From Pseudohalocynthiibacter aestuariivivens (lineage in GTDB: Bacteria; Pseudomonadota; Alphaproteobacteria; Rhodobacterales; Rhodobacteraceae): a DNA stretch of 64,000 nt. The stretch lies in assembly GCF_018457175.1 (NCBI RefSeq), contig NZ_JAGFNU010000001.1, positions 248,001 to 312,000 on the forward strand, given 5' to 3'. The notes under the pieces are model-generated. The model was not told the origin of the DNA. It was given only the letters and a program-made list of their open reading frames with translations, and made no database searches. Of this stretch, positions 24,744 through 33,733 are shown piece by piece. Numbering within the stretch: the stretch's first letter is position 1; each line of letters opens with the position of its first letter. The translations under genes and the position numbers were made by a program.

Positions 24744-25335
24744 AGTTATCCTTGGCTACATTCGCGCAATAGACGCGATGAACTATTTTATCGGGCGGTT
24801 CGCGATGTATCTGCTGTTTGTTCTGGTGGGTGTTCTTTTGTGGTCGTCGGTGTCCAAAACTTTGTTCACCTCTTCACACTGGACGCTGGAAACCGCACAG
24901 TTCGTGATGGTCGCCTATTACGTCCTGGGCGGACCTTATTCGCTACAATTGGGGTCGAACGTTCGGATGGATCTTTTTTATGGCGGCTGGTCGGTACGGC
25001 AACGGGCGTGGTTTGATGCCTTCACCGTGCTTTTCCTGATGTTCTATCTTGGTGTGCTTCTCTACGGCGGTATTAACTCATTCGCCTACTCATTAGGCCG
25101 ACCCTATAATGCAACAACCTACGAATTCCTGAGTGAGCTGTTGAGTACCTTGTTTTCTCAGGGCTTTGATGCCGCCGGCGACAAGCTGGGCTTCATGGAG
25201 CGCAGCAACAGCCCTTGGCGCCCCTATCTCTGGCCGGTAAAATCCCTGCTCTGCATCGGGGTCTTTTTGATGCTTTTACAATCTCTTGCCGAGTTCTTTC
25301 GCGACATCGGGCGTATCCGCGGTGAGGCTCTCTGA
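24736..25335 (+). CDS. TRAP transporter small permease (DctQ type)
   Basis: A 199-residue membrane protein with four main hydrophobic segments, the DctQ plan, including L-L-F-V-L-V-G-V-L-L-W-S-S-V and L-G-S-N-V-R-M-D-L-F-Y. Its start overlaps the amidohydrolase end by eight bases and its stop touches the large permease start, indicating translational coupling. It works with DctM and the periplasmic DctP in sodium-driven uptake. An insertion of about 35 residues near position 130-165 is longer than in many DctQ proteins. Confidence 0.92.
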   Translation: MPRVILGYIRAIDAMNYFIGRFAMYLLFVLVGVLLWSSVSKTLFTSSHWTLETAQFVMVAYYVLGGPYSLQLGSNVRMDLFYGGWSVRQRAWFDAFTVLFLMFYLGVLLYGGINSFAYSLGRPYNATTYEFLSELLSTLFSQGFDAAGDKLGFMERSNSPWRPYLWPVKSLLCIGVFLMLLQSLAEFFRDIGRIRGEAL

Positions 25336-26657
25336 TGCCCTATGAAATGATCGCCATTCTGATGTTCAGCTCGATGATGCTGATGCTGCTGACCGGGCAG
25401 CGGGTATTCGGTGCCATCGGGTTTGTGGCCTCAGCTTCCGCCGTGTTTTTGGGTTGGAACAACGGCGTCGACATCCCTTTCTCGGCCGCAATGAAGCTGA
25501 TGAAATGGTATCCGCTGCTGACACTGCCGATGTTTATTTTCATGGGTTATGTGCTGTCCGAATCCAAAATTGCCGATGACCTCTACAAGATGTTCCATGT
25601 CTGGATGGGCCCTGTTCGGGGTGGGTTGGCGATTGGCACAATCGGGTTGATGGTGCTGATTTCGGCAATGAACGGCCTCAGCGTGGCAGGCATGGCCATC
25701 GGGGCTACCATCGCCCTGCCTGAACTTCTGAAGCGTGGCTATGACAAAATCATGGTCACCGGCGTCATTCAGGCCGGGTCAAGTTTGGGCATCCTAGTTC
25801 CGCCCTCGGTCGTGCTGGTGCTATATGCGATGATCGCACGCCAACCGGTGGGACAGCTGTGGCTGGCCGGGGTCATTCCCGGCCTGATGATGGCCACGAT
25901 GTTCATCATCTACATTTACGTGCGCTGCCGCCTGCAGCCCCATCTTGGCCCTGCGCTACCCGAAGACGAGCGCAATGTGCCGATGGCCGAAAAACTGCGC
26001 CTTTTGGGGGCTGGCGTCCTACCTCTGGCGATTTTCGCAGTGATGATGGTGCCTTTCGTCAAGGGTTATACCTCACTGGTCGAAAGTTCGGCCATCGGAG
26101 CAATGGCCGCGTTTTTGGCGGCAGTCCTGAAAGGCCGGATGACCCGCGAGGTGTTTGAAACTTCCGTGCGTCAGACATTAGCGATTTCATGCATGTTTAT
26201 GTGGATCATTCTGGCCGCCCTTGGTTTTGGCGCAATCTTTGACGGGCTGGGCGCGGTTAAGGCAATCGAGGATCTTTTCACCCAACAACTGGGTCTGAAC
26301 GCCTGGACAATCCTGATCCTGATGCAGCTGTCGTTCATTCTGATGGGCACGTTTCTGGACGACACCGCAATGCTGGTGATCGTGGCACCGCTATATGTAC
26401 CTCTGGTCGGCTCGATGGGCTTTGATCTGGTCTGGTACGGGGTGCTTTACACTATCACTTGCCAAATCGCTTATATGACCCCACCATTCGGTTATAATCT
26501 GTTCCTGATGCGCGCGATGGCGCCGCCTGAGATCACGATAAGGGACATCTACCGCTCTATCGTGCCGTTTGTGATTGTTATGGCTTTCGCCCTGGCTGTG
26601 GTCATGATCTTTCCGCAGATCGCCCTCTGGCTACCTAATTATGTTTACGGAAAATAA
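25335..26657 (+). CDS. TRAP transporter large permease (DctM type)
   Basis: A 440-residue protein with about twelve membrane segments, full length for DctM. Recognisable parts are L-P-M-F-I-F-M-G-Y-V-L-S-E-S near residue 60, A-M-N-G-L-S-V-A-G-M-A-I-G-A-T, G-S-S-L-G-I-L-V-P-P-S-V-V-L-V-L-Y, and M-T-P-P-F-G-Y-N-L-F at the C-terminal substrate region. The G-I-L-V-P-P-S motif is typical. It shares one base with the small permease gene. Confidence 0.95.
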   Translation: MPYEMIAILMFSSMMLMLLTGQRVFGAIGFVASASAVFLGWNNGVDIPFSAAMKLMKWYPLLTLPMFIFMGYVLSESKIADDLYKMFHVWMGPVRGGLAIGTIGLMVLISAMNGLSVAGMAIGATIALPELLKRGYDKIMVTGVIQAGSSLGILVPPSVVLVLYAMIARQPVGQLWLAGVIPGLMMATMFIIYIYVRCRLQPHLGPALPEDERNVPMAEKLRLLGAGVLPLAIFAVMMVPFVKGYTSLVESSAIGAMAAFLAAVLKGRMTREVFETSVRQTLAISCMFMWIILAALGFGAIFDGLGAVKAIEDLFTQQLGLNAWTILILMQLSFILMGTFLDDTAMLVIVAPLYVPLVGSMGFDLVWYGVLYTITCQIAYMTPPFGYNLFLMRAMAPPEITIRDIYRSIVPFVIVMAFALAVVMIFPQIALWLPNYVYGK

Positions 26658-26712
26658 CCAAAAGAACTCCGCCAACGGAGCATCCCGATGAAACCCAACT
26701 AAGGAGAGTCCC

Positions 26713-27750
26713 ATGACGACCAGACGTTCATTTCTACGCGCCGCAACACTTGGCGGTGCCGCAACTTTGGCCACACCGGCCATTGTCCATGCACAAGCCC
26801 CCATCAAATGGCGCTTCCAGACCTATGCTGGCGCGGCCCTGGGCGAGTTTGTTACCAAGCCAGTCATCGACTACATCAACACCGCCGCCAACGGCGAGAT
26901 GGAGATCGAGCTGTTTTATGCCGACCAGATTGTTCCCACAGGTGAGCTGTTTCAGGCGCTCCAAAGTGGCACGATCGACGCAGTTCATTCCGATGATGAT
27001 TCAATGGCATCGCCCACGCCTCTGCAGGTGTTTGGCGGCTATTTCCCATTGGCGACAAAACACGCGCTCGATGTGCCGGTGCTGTTCGAGCAATACGGGC
27101 TGGCCGACATCTGGCGCTCGGAATACGAAAAGGTCGGTGTTGCGTGGCTGTCGGCTGCAGGTCAGGACCCGTGTAACTTCAACACCAAAAAAGAGGTCAC
27201 ATCACTGGCCGATCTTGACGGTCTGAAGCTTTACACCTTCCCGACCGCCGGGCGTTTCCTTGCCCAGTTTGGCGTTATTCCAGTATCGATCCCCTACGAG
27301 GATGCCGAAGTGGCCGTGCAAACCGGCGAGCTGGATGGCATGGCATGGTCTGGCATCACCGAAGACTACACAGTCGGCTGGGCCAATGTGACTGACTATT
27401 TCCTGACCAACAACATCTCGGGCGCATGGATTGGGTCGTTCTTTGTGAACCAGAAACAATGGGCCGATCTGCCCGAGCATCTCAAGTCAATTGTGATGGC
27501 CGGGATCGAAGCGGGTCACACCTATCGCAACCAGTGGTACTGGGGTGGCGAGGCACGTCTGCGCGCCACGGGTGATCAGCTGAAACTGCGCTCAATTCCA
27601 CAAGCCGAGTGGAAAACGGTTGAAGACGCGGCTGTCACTTTCTGGGACGAAATAGCACAGGAAGGCGAAATTCACTCGAAAATCGTCCAGATCTTCCGCG
27701 ATTATAACGAAGTGCTCGGCAAAGCTGGCCCGCCCTATTCGTTCGGCTAA
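26713..27750 (+). CDS. TRAP transporter substrate-binding protein (DctP type)
   Basis: A 345-residue periplasmic protein. The N-terminus has a twin-arginine signal (T-T-R-R-S-F-L-R-A-A) cleaved after H-A-Q. The mature protein begins P-I-K-W-R-F-Q-T-Y-A and has the DctP/YiaO-like fold, with P-T-A-G-R-F-L-A-Q-F-G at the ligand-binding arginine region and L-D-G-M-A-W-S-G near residue 213. It resembles the group binding keto acids or small organic molecules; the ligand cannot be read directly. AGGAGA precedes the ATG. Confidence 0.93.
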   Translation: MTTRRSFLRAATLGGAATLATPAIVHAQAPIKWRFQTYAGAALGEFVTKPVIDYINTAANGEMEIELFYADQIVPTGELFQALQSGTIDAVHSDDDSMASPTPLQVFGGYFPLATKHALDVPVLFEQYGLADIWRSEYEKVGVAWLSAAGQDPCNFNTKKEVTSLADLDGLKLYTFPTAGRFLAQFGVIPVSIPYEDAEVAVQTGELDGMAWSGITEDYTVGWANVTDYFLTNNISGAWIGSFFVNQKQWADLPEHLKSIVMAGIEAGHTYRNQWYWGGEARLRATGDQLKLRSIPQAEWKTVEDAAVTFWDEIAQEGEIHSKIVQIFRDYNEVLGKAGPPYSFG

Positions 27751-27758
27751 AAACAAGC

Positions 27759-27782
27759 GCCCCGGTGGTTCGCCTCCGGGGC
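27759..27782 (+). other. Intergenic GC-rich stem-loop after dctP
   Basis: GCCCCGG pairs with CCGGGGC around a 10-base loop. No T run follows, so it is more likely an RNA-stabilising or attenuating hairpin between the binding-protein gene and the ligase gene than a full terminator. It would allow a higher level of the binding protein. Confidence 0.5.
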
Positions 27783-27814
27783 ACCCCTAACCTCCAATTT
27801 TCAGGATACAGACC

Positions 27815-29176
27815 ATGCCCGGCAATCTGACCTTTGACGCTTTAAAATCCGCCGTAAAATCTGGTGAAATTGATACGGTTCTGACCTGTATCGTGGATAT
27901 GCAGGGCCGCCTTATGGGTAAGCGATTTCTGGCGCAGCATTTTGTCGATAGCGCGTGGGAAGAAACCCATTGTTGTAATTATCTGCTGGCGACCGATCTC
28001 GAAATGGCAACGCCGGACGGTTTTGCCTCGACAAGTTGGGAAAGCGGGTATGGCGATTATGTCATGAAACCCGATCTCGATACGCTTCGGCTGGTTCCCT
28101 GGCTCGAAGGCACTGCAATGGTGTTATGCGATGTTCTGGATCATCACACCTATCAGGACATCACCCACTCACCCCGCGCTATTCTGAAGCGCCAGATTGC
28201 CCGGCTGGACGAATTGGGTATGACGGCAATGATGGCGACCGAGCTTGAATTCTTTTTGTTCGAGAAAAGCTTTGACGAAATCCGCAAAAGCAAATTTCGC
28301 GATCTGGCACCGATTTCAGGTTACAATGAAGATTATCACATTCTTCAGACGACCAAAGAAGAACACGTGATGCGCCCGATACGAAACCACCTGTATGCGG
28401 CTGGCATTCCCGTGGAAAATACAAAGGGCGAAGCGGAGACAGGCCAGGAAGAACTGAACATTAAATATGCCGCGGCACTTGATACGGCGGACCATCATAC
28501 GATCGCCAAACACGCTGTTAAGGAAATCTCCTGGCAGCAAGGGCATGCGGTGACCTTCCTTCCCAAGTGGCACCATGAAAAAGTTGGGTCATCCAGCCAC
28601 GTCCATCAGTCGCTTTGGAAAGACGGAAAACCAGCGTTTTTTGACAAGAACGACAAGCTCGGCATGTCAGAAATCATGAAATATTACATGGCGGGTCTGC
28701 TGAAATTTGCGCCTGACTACACTTATTTTCTGGCGCCATATGTGAACAGCTACAAGCGGTTCCAGAAAGGAACCTTTGCACCTACCCGCACAATCTGGTC
28801 GGTCGACAACCGGACAGCCGGTTTCCGGCTATGTGGCAATGGGACAAAAGCGGTGCGTGTTGAATGCCGTGTCGGTGGTTCAGACCTCAATCCTTACCTG
28901 GCAATGGCGGCGCAGCTTGCGGCGGGGATCAAAGGTATTGAAGACAAGATGAAACTGGATCCGCCGACAGTTGGCGATGCTTACGAAGGCAACTCCGGCT
29001 TCATTCCGCAAAACCTGAGGGATGCACGCGAAACGCTGAAGAATTCCAAGATGCTGCGTGAGGCTTTGGGCGAAGATGTGGTGGATCACTACTGCCGTGC
29101 GGCTGAATGGGAACTGGAAGAATTTGACCGTGTGGTGACGGATTACGAAGTCGCCCGCGGCTTTGAACGTGCGTGA
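27815..29176 (+). CDS. Glutamine-synthetase family gamma-glutamyl-amide ligase
   Basis: A 453-residue protein of the GlnA fold but of the gamma-glutamylpolyamine/amine ligase type rather than true glutamine synthetase. It keeps the metal and ATP site motifs: A-T-E-L-E-F-F-L-F-E, G-E-A-E-T-G-Q-E-E-L-N, S-S-S-H-V-H-Q-S-L-W, N-S-Y-K-R-F, and V-D-N-R-T-A-G-F-R. The adenylylation tyrosine loop of GlnA is not evident. Such ligases join glutamate to an amine (putrescine, ethanolamine, isopropylamine, other amines) with ATP. The following aldehyde and alcohol dehydrogenases and the amidohydrolase at the head of the operon suggest a gamma-glutamylated catabolic route for the TRAP substrate. Confidence 0.9.
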   Translation: MPGNLTFDALKSAVKSGEIDTVLTCIVDMQGRLMGKRFLAQHFVDSAWEETHCCNYLLATDLEMATPDGFASTSWESGYGDYVMKPDLDTLRLVPWLEGTAMVLCDVLDHHTYQDITHSPRAILKRQIARLDELGMTAMMATELEFFLFEKSFDEIRKSKFRDLAPISGYNEDYHILQTTKEEHVMRPIRNHLYAAGIPVENTKGEAETGQEELNIKYAAALDTADHHTIAKHAVKEISWQQGHAVTFLPKWHHEKVGSSSHVHQSLWKDGKPAFFDKNDKLGMSEIMKYYMAGLLKFAPDYTYFLAPYVNSYKRFQKGTFAPTRTIWSVDNRTAGFRLCGNGTKAVRVECRVGGSDLNPYLAMAAQLAAGIKGIEDKMKLDPPTVGDAYEGNSGFIPQNLRDARETLKNSKMLREALGEDVVDHYCRAAEWELEEFDRVVTDYEVARGFERA

Positions 29177-29187
29177 TTGGGGATAAT

Positions 29188-30570
29188 ATGACGCAAGAAC
29201 TGAAATGCATTTCACCGATTGATGGATCGGTCTATGCCACCCGTCCTGTACTGTCTCAGTCAGAGGCGGAAGCCGTAGTCAAACGCGCAAAGACTGCGCA
29301 AAAAGCCTGGGCTGCGCGACCGTTGGCAGAACGTGTTGATCTTGTCATGGCTGGTGTCGCCCGTGTTGGCGAGATGAGTGACGAGATTGTGCCGGAACTC
29401 GCCCATATGATGGGGCGTCCGGTGCGGTACGGCGGCGAATTTGGCGGTTTTAATGAACGCGCCAGTTATATGGCGAAGATCGCCGAGGATACGCTGGCGC
29501 CGATCGTGGTGGAAGAGAGCAATGCTTTTGAAAGGGTCATCAAGCGCGAACCACATGGGGTTGTTCTGGTGGTGGCCCCTTGGAACTATCCTTACATGAC
29601 AGCGATCAACACGGTTGCCCCCGCGCTTATGGCTGGGAACACTGTGGTGCTGAAACACGCAACGCAAACCCTGTTGGTTGGCGAGCGGATGGTGCGCGCC
29701 TTTACAGAGGCTGGAGTTCCAGCGGATGTTTTCCAGAATGTGTTTCTGGACCATGACACGACGTCTGCGCTTATTGCAGCCAAATCCTTTGGATTTGTAA
29801 ATTTCACCGGGTCTGTCGGCGGTGGACGGGCAATGGAAATGGCTGCGGCAGGCACCTTTACTGGTGTTGGGCTGGAGCTTGGCGGTAAAGACCCGGGCTA
29901 TGTTATGGAAGATGCTGACCTCGACGCAGCGGTTGATACGCTGATCGATGGGGCGATGTTCAACTCAGGCCAGTGTTGCTGCGGGATTGAACGGATTTAC
30001 GTTCATGAAAGCCTTTTTGATGCTTTTGTTGAAAAGGCTGTGGCGATTGTAAAAGGCTATAAGCTTGGCAATCCGCTGGACACTGAAACTACACTTGGTC
30101 CGATGGCGAATGTGCGGTTTGCAGCAGAGGTGCGCGCACAAATTGACGAAGCTTTGGCGATGGGCGCGACTGCGCATATTGATACCTTTGCCGAAGATGA
30201 CAGTGGTGCCTATTTGACGCCGCAAGTTCTGACAAACGTAACTCACGAAATGCGGGTGATGCGGGATGAAAGCTTTGGGCCTGTTGTTGGGATCATGAAG
30301 GTATCATCTGATAAAGAAGCGATCATGTTGATGAACGACAGTGAGTTCGGCCTGACAGCATCGCTCTGGACGCAGGATGTAGAACGGGCAAGCCGGATTG
30401 GCGCAGAGGTTGAAACAGGCACGGTCTTCATGAACAGGGCTGATTATCTTGATCCGGGCCTTTGTTGGACCGGGTGCAAAAACACCGGTCGGGGCGGCGC
30501 GCTAAGCGTCATTGGTTTTCATAACCTGACCCGGCCAAAATCATATCATTTGAAAAAGGTGACGAAATGA
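29188..30570 (+). CDS. Aldehyde dehydrogenase (NAD(P)+-dependent)
   Basis: A 460-residue ALDH superfamily enzyme. It has V-V-A-P-W-N-Y-P near residue 125, F-T-G-S-V-G-G-G-R for cofactor binding, the general base Glu in G-L-E-L-G-G-K-D-P, and the nucleophile Cys in N-S-G-Q-C-C-C-G-I-E. It would oxidise an aldehyde intermediate to the acid. I prefer ATG 29188, with a GGGG site, over GTG 29173, which overlaps the ligase end. The stop overlaps the next gene by four bases (ATGA), so the two are coupled. Confidence 0.94.
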   Translation: MTQELKCISPIDGSVYATRPVLSQSEAEAVVKRAKTAQKAWAARPLAERVDLVMAGVARVGEMSDEIVPELAHMMGRPVRYGGEFGGFNERASYMAKIAEDTLAPIVVEESNAFERVIKREPHGVVLVVAPWNYPYMTAINTVAPALMAGNTVVLKHATQTLLVGERMVRAFTEAGVPADVFQNVFLDHDTTSALIAAKSFGFVNFTGSVGGGRAMEMAAAGTFTGVGLELGGKDPGYVMEDADLDAAVDTLIDGAMFNSGQCCCGIERIYVHESLFDAFVEKAVAIVKGYKLGNPLDTETTLGPMANVRFAAEVRAQIDEALAMGATAHIDTFAEDDSGAYLTPQVLTNVTHEMRVMRDESFGPVVGIMKVSSDKEAIMLMNDSEFGLTASLWTQDVERASRIGAEVETGTVFMNRADYLDPGLCWTGCKNTGRGGALSVIGFHNLTRPKSYHLKKVTK

Positions 30571-31712
30571 ATCTCGTCGGAAATTGGTCTTACCCGACCA
30601 CAATGAAATTCGGTGCTGGCCGGATCAAGGAATTGCCCGAGGCCTGCGCGGCCGCAGGTATGAAGAAACCGCTGTTGGTGACGGACAAGGGGTTGGCCGG
30701 GTTGCCGATCACGGCGACGACGCTTGATATCATGGAGGCTGCAGGCCTTGGGCGAGGGCTGTTTTCCGAAGTGGACCCGAACCCGAACGAGCTGAACCTC
30801 GCGGATGGTGTTGCGGTCTACAAAACAGGCGGCCACGACGGTGTTATCGCCTTTGGTGGCGGTTCGGGCCTTGACCTTGGTAAAATGGTTGCCTTCATGG
30901 CCGGCCAAACGCGCCCGATTTGGGATTTTGAAGATATTGGCGACTGGTGGACGCGCGCGGACGCAGACGCGATAGCGCCCATTGTTGCCGTGCCAACAAC
31001 AGCGGGAACCGGGTCAGAAGTGGGCCGTGCGAGCGTGATCACTGACAGTGTGACCCATGTGAAAAAGATAATTTTTCACCCAAAGGTTTTGCCAAGTATT
31101 GTGATCTGCGACCCGGAACTGACAGTTGGAATGCCAAAGTTCATCACCGCTGGTACAGGGCTTGACGCTTTCGCACATTGTGTCGAGGCATTCAGCAGTC
31201 CGCACTACCATCCGATGAGCCAGGGTATCGCGCTTGAAGGGATGCGATTGGTGAAGGATTACCTGCCACGGGCCTACGAAGATGGAAATGATCTTGAGGC
31301 GCGGGCGCATATGATGTCAGCGGCAGCGATGGGTGCGACAGCCTTTCAAAAAGGGCTTGGCGCTATTCACGCAATTTCCCATCCGATTGGCGCGGTCTAT
31401 AACACCCATCACGGCACAACGAATGCTGTCGTAATGCCACCGGTTTTAACGTTTAACAGGCCCGCGATTGAAGACAGGTTCAATCAGGCCGCCGCGTATT
31501 TGGGCATCTCCGGCGGTTTTAACGGATTTTTCGGCTATGTGCTGAAACTGAACGATGATCTTGGCATCCCTAAAAAGCTATCGGAGATGGGTGTTGGCAC
31601 CGACAAGATCGATACGCTGACCGAAATGGCGCTGAACGATCCGAGTTGCGGTGGAAATCCGGTTGAGTTGAATTCTGAGAACATGAAACAGTTGTTTATA
31701 GACTGTATCTGA
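30567..31712 (+). CDS. Iron-containing alcohol dehydrogenase
   Basis: A 381-residue group III (Fe-dependent) alcohol dehydrogenase. NAD binding is seen in A-F-G-G-G-S-G-L-D-L-G-K and P-T-T-A-G-T-G-S-E-V. The metal ligands fall in G-L-D-A-F-A-H-C-V-E-A and A-I-S-H-P-I-G-A-V-Y-N-T-H-H-G. Full length for the family. It is the last gene of the operon. Together with the ALDH it could convert a hydroxyl group first to an aldehyde and then to an acid, fitting an amino-alcohol substrate carried as its gamma-glutamyl amide. Confidence 0.94.
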   Translation: MNLVGNWSYPTTMKFGAGRIKELPEACAAAGMKKPLLVTDKGLAGLPITATTLDIMEAAGLGRGLFSEVDPNPNELNLADGVAVYKTGGHDGVIAFGGGSGLDLGKMVAFMAGQTRPIWDFEDIGDWWTRADADAIAPIVAVPTTAGTGSEVGRASVITDSVTHVKKIIFHPKVLPSIVICDPELTVGMPKFITAGTGLDAFAHCVEAFSSPHYHPMSQGIALEGMRLVKDYLPRAYEDGNDLEARAHMMSAAAMGATAFQKGLGAIHAISHPIGAVYNTHHGTTNAVVMPPVLTFNRPAIEDRFNQAAAYLGISGGFNGFFGYVLKLNDDLGIPKKLSEMGVGTDKIDTLTEMALNDPSCGGNPVELNSENMKQLFIDCI

Positions 31713-31730
31713 CGCGAACTTTAATTCGAC

Positions 31731-31775
31731 GCCCCGCTGGGGGAGGACAAAGAAGCCTCCGGCGGGGATATTTTT
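31731..31775 (+). terminator. Rho-independent terminator of the TRAP/ligase operon
   Basis: A long GC stem pairs GCCCCGC...GGAGG with CCTCC-GGCGGGG around a short loop and is followed by ATATTTTT. It lies just past the alcohol dehydrogenase stop. Confidence 0.9.
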
Positions 31776-31881
31776 GGAAACTGGTAAAACAACTGATTTA
31801 CAGACATTTATACCAGATTGCTGGATTAAAATCGTTTTGATCTTGATATCCTTTCATTTGGAGAACACTGACGGTTTCTTT

Positions 31882-31898
31882 TTGCAAATTATTCGCAA
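31882..31898. promoter_or_regulatory. Mur/Fur-type operator upstream of sitA
   Basis: TTGCAAATTATTCGCAA is a 17-bp palindrome with one mismatch between the halves. It matches the manganese-responsive Mur box style (TGCAAAT-N-ATTTGCA) known in alphaproteobacteria. A second, weaker copy, TTGCGAACGATTCTCAT, lies at 31911-31927 between a TTGACA (31904-31909) and a CATAAT (31925-31930) promoter pair, a place where binding would block transcription. Confidence 0.75.
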
Positions 31899-31966
31899 TC
31901 TAGTTGACAGTTGCGAACGATTCTCATAATCAATTGGCGAAGCCCTTTGGGGCAAAAGGGTACCCA

Positions 31967-32869
31967 ATGCAAAAAATCGTTAGAATTCTGACAAGTGCGA
32001 CTGCCTTTCTTATTGTCGTGAGTACGGCTGCAACCGCAGCAGAAAAATTCAAAGCAGTAACCACCTTTACCGTTATTGCTGATATGGCATCGAACGTGGC
32101 AGGAGATGCCGCAGTCGTGGAATCGATCACCCGACCTGGCGCGGAAATTCATGGATATGACCCGACGCCACGCGATATTTTGCGTGCGCAGGACGCGGAT
32201 CTGATTTTGTGGAACGGGATGAACCTTGAACTTTGGTTTGAGCAGTTTTTCGGCAACCTTTCTGATGTTCCAAGCGTTGTTTTGACCGAAGGCATTGAGC
32301 CGGTCAGTATTTCCGAAGGGGCCTATGACGGAAAGCCAAACCCACATGCCTGGATGTCGTTGGACAATGCTATCATTTACGTCGACAATATTCGGGACGC
32401 CTTTGTGACGTATGACCCTGATAACGCAGAAATTTATAAGGCGAATGCCGAAGCCTACAAACAAGAACTGGTTGCCGCTATTGCACCCTTGCGGGACGCC
32501 ATTCTTGCGGTGCCGGAAAGTGAACGTTGGCTTGCAACTTGCGAAGGGGCTTTTAGCTATCTGATCCGGGATTTTGAGATGCAGGAGCTTTACCTCTGGC
32601 CGATCAATGCAGATCAGACGGGGACACCTCAGCAGGTGCGCAAGGTGATTGACGGTGTGCGAGAGAACAACATTCGCGCAGTATTTTGCGAAAGCACTGT
32701 CTCTAGCGACCCGGCAAAACAGGTGGCCCGTGAGACTGGGGCGGCGTTTGGCGGTGTTCTCTATGTTGACTCTCTGACCGAAGCGGACGGACCCGTGCCT
32801 AGTTACCTCGATTTGCTTCGTGTAACCTCTGAAACCATAGTTGCAGGTTTGACTGCGAATTCTGAATAG
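31967..32869 (+). CDS. sitA: Manganese/iron ABC transporter substrate-binding protein (SitA/MntC type)
   Basis: A 300-residue periplasmic cluster A-I binding protein with a Sec signal (residues 1-26, ending A-T-A-A). The metal ligands can be placed: His in G-A-E-I-H-G-Y-D, His in K-P-N-P-H-A-W-M, Glu in F-C-E-S-T-V-S, and Asp in L-Y-V-D-S-L. The H-H-E-D set and lack of a His-rich loop favour manganese or iron over zinc. I chose ATG 31967, preceded by AAAAGGG; the frame extends to 31904 across the promoter. It is the first gene of a four-gene importer operon controlled by the box above. Confidence 0.93.
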   Translation: MQKIVRILTSATAFLIVVSTAATAAEKFKAVTTFTVIADMASNVAGDAAVVESITRPGAEIHGYDPTPRDILRAQDADLILWNGMNLELWFEQFFGNLSDVPSVVLTEGIEPVSISEGAYDGKPNPHAWMSLDNAIIYVDNIRDAFVTYDPDNAEIYKANAEAYKQELVAAIAPLRDAILAVPESERWLATCEGAFSYLIRDFEMQELYLWPINADQTGTPQQVRKVIDGVRENNIRAVFCESTVSSDPAKQVARETGAAFGGVLYVDSLTEADGPVPSYLDLLRVTSETIVAGLTANSE

Positions 32870-32878
32870 GACATCCCA

Positions 32879-33733
32879 ATGCTGGCGCCGCTTGATTCAG
32901 GTATTTTCGCACAAGGCGTAACGGTCACGTATCGCAATGGACTGACGGCGTTGCGAGACGCCAGTTTTGAGATTCCGACAGGAACGATAACAGCGCTTGT
33001 AGGGGTGAATGGGGCTGGAAAGTCAACATTATTCAAGGCGATCATGGGGTTTGTGCCGGTAGCAAAGGGTGAAATCTCGATCCTTGGAATGCCGGTAAAA
33101 GAGGCGTTGAAGAAAAACATCGTAGCCTATGTGCCGCAGGCCGAAGAAGTCGACTGGTCTTTCCCGGTACTGGTTGAAGATGTGGTTATGATGGGCCGCT
33201 ATGGCCACATGAACTTTATGCGGATGACACGTGACGAAGACCGGAGCGCGGTGACAGAGGCCTTGGCCCGAGTTGGAATGAGTGAGTTCCGGCACCGCCA
33301 GATTGGCGAACTGTCTGGCGGGCAGCGTAAACGGGTTTTTCTTGCACGCGCTTTGGCGCAAGACGGCAAAGTCATCTTGTTGGATGAACCTTTCACAGGT
33401 GTCGATGTGCAGACCGAGGATGCTATCATCGCGCTGTTGCGTGATATGCGTGATGAAGGCCGTGTGATGTTGGTGTCGACCCATAACCTTGGGTCTGTTC
33501 CTGAATTTTGTGATCGTACAATTCTGGTGAAAGGCACCGTGCTGGCACACGGCCTAACAGAAGAAACCTTTACACAATCGAATCTTGAGGCCGCTTTTGG
33601 CGGTGTGTTGCGTCATTTTGTTCTGGGTGGCAAAGACTTGCATGACGATGACGACAGCCGTCAGGTTACGGTTATTACCGATGATGAACGGCCCTTCGTT
33701 GTTTACGACGATAAGCCAGAGGGCGAAAGCTGA
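32879..33733 (+). CDS. sitB: Manganese/iron ABC transporter ATP-binding protein (SitB type)
   Basis: A 284-residue ATPase. Walker A is [10 protein letters not shown], the signature is L-S-G-G-Q-R-K-R-V, Walker B is [12 protein letters not shown], and the switch His follows in V-S-T-H-N-L. The segment [13 protein letters not shown] is typical of metal importers of this family. The last 45 residues are acidic and His/Asp-rich (K-D-L-H-D-D-D-D-S). It energises the SitC/SitD channel. Confidence 0.94.
   Translation: MLAPLDSGIFAQGVTVTYRNGLTALRDASFEIPTGTITALVGVNGAGKSTLFKAIMGFVPVAKGEISILGMPVKEALKKNIVAYVPQAEEVDWSFPVLVEDVVMMGRYGHMNFMRMTRDEDRSAVTEALARVGMSEFRHRQIGELSGGQRKRVFLARALAQDGKVILLDEPFTGVDVQTEDAIIALLRDMRDEGRVMLVSTHNLGSVPEFCDRTILVKGTVLAHGLTEETFTQSNLEAAFGGVLRHFVLGGKDLHDDDDSRQVTVITDDERPFVVYDDKPEGES

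Noticed and set aside
27815-29176. Housekeeping glutamine synthetase GlnA
   Set aside because: Operon context with catabolic dehydrogenases, no glnB nearby, and sequence closer to amine ligases; the adenylylation loop is not evident.
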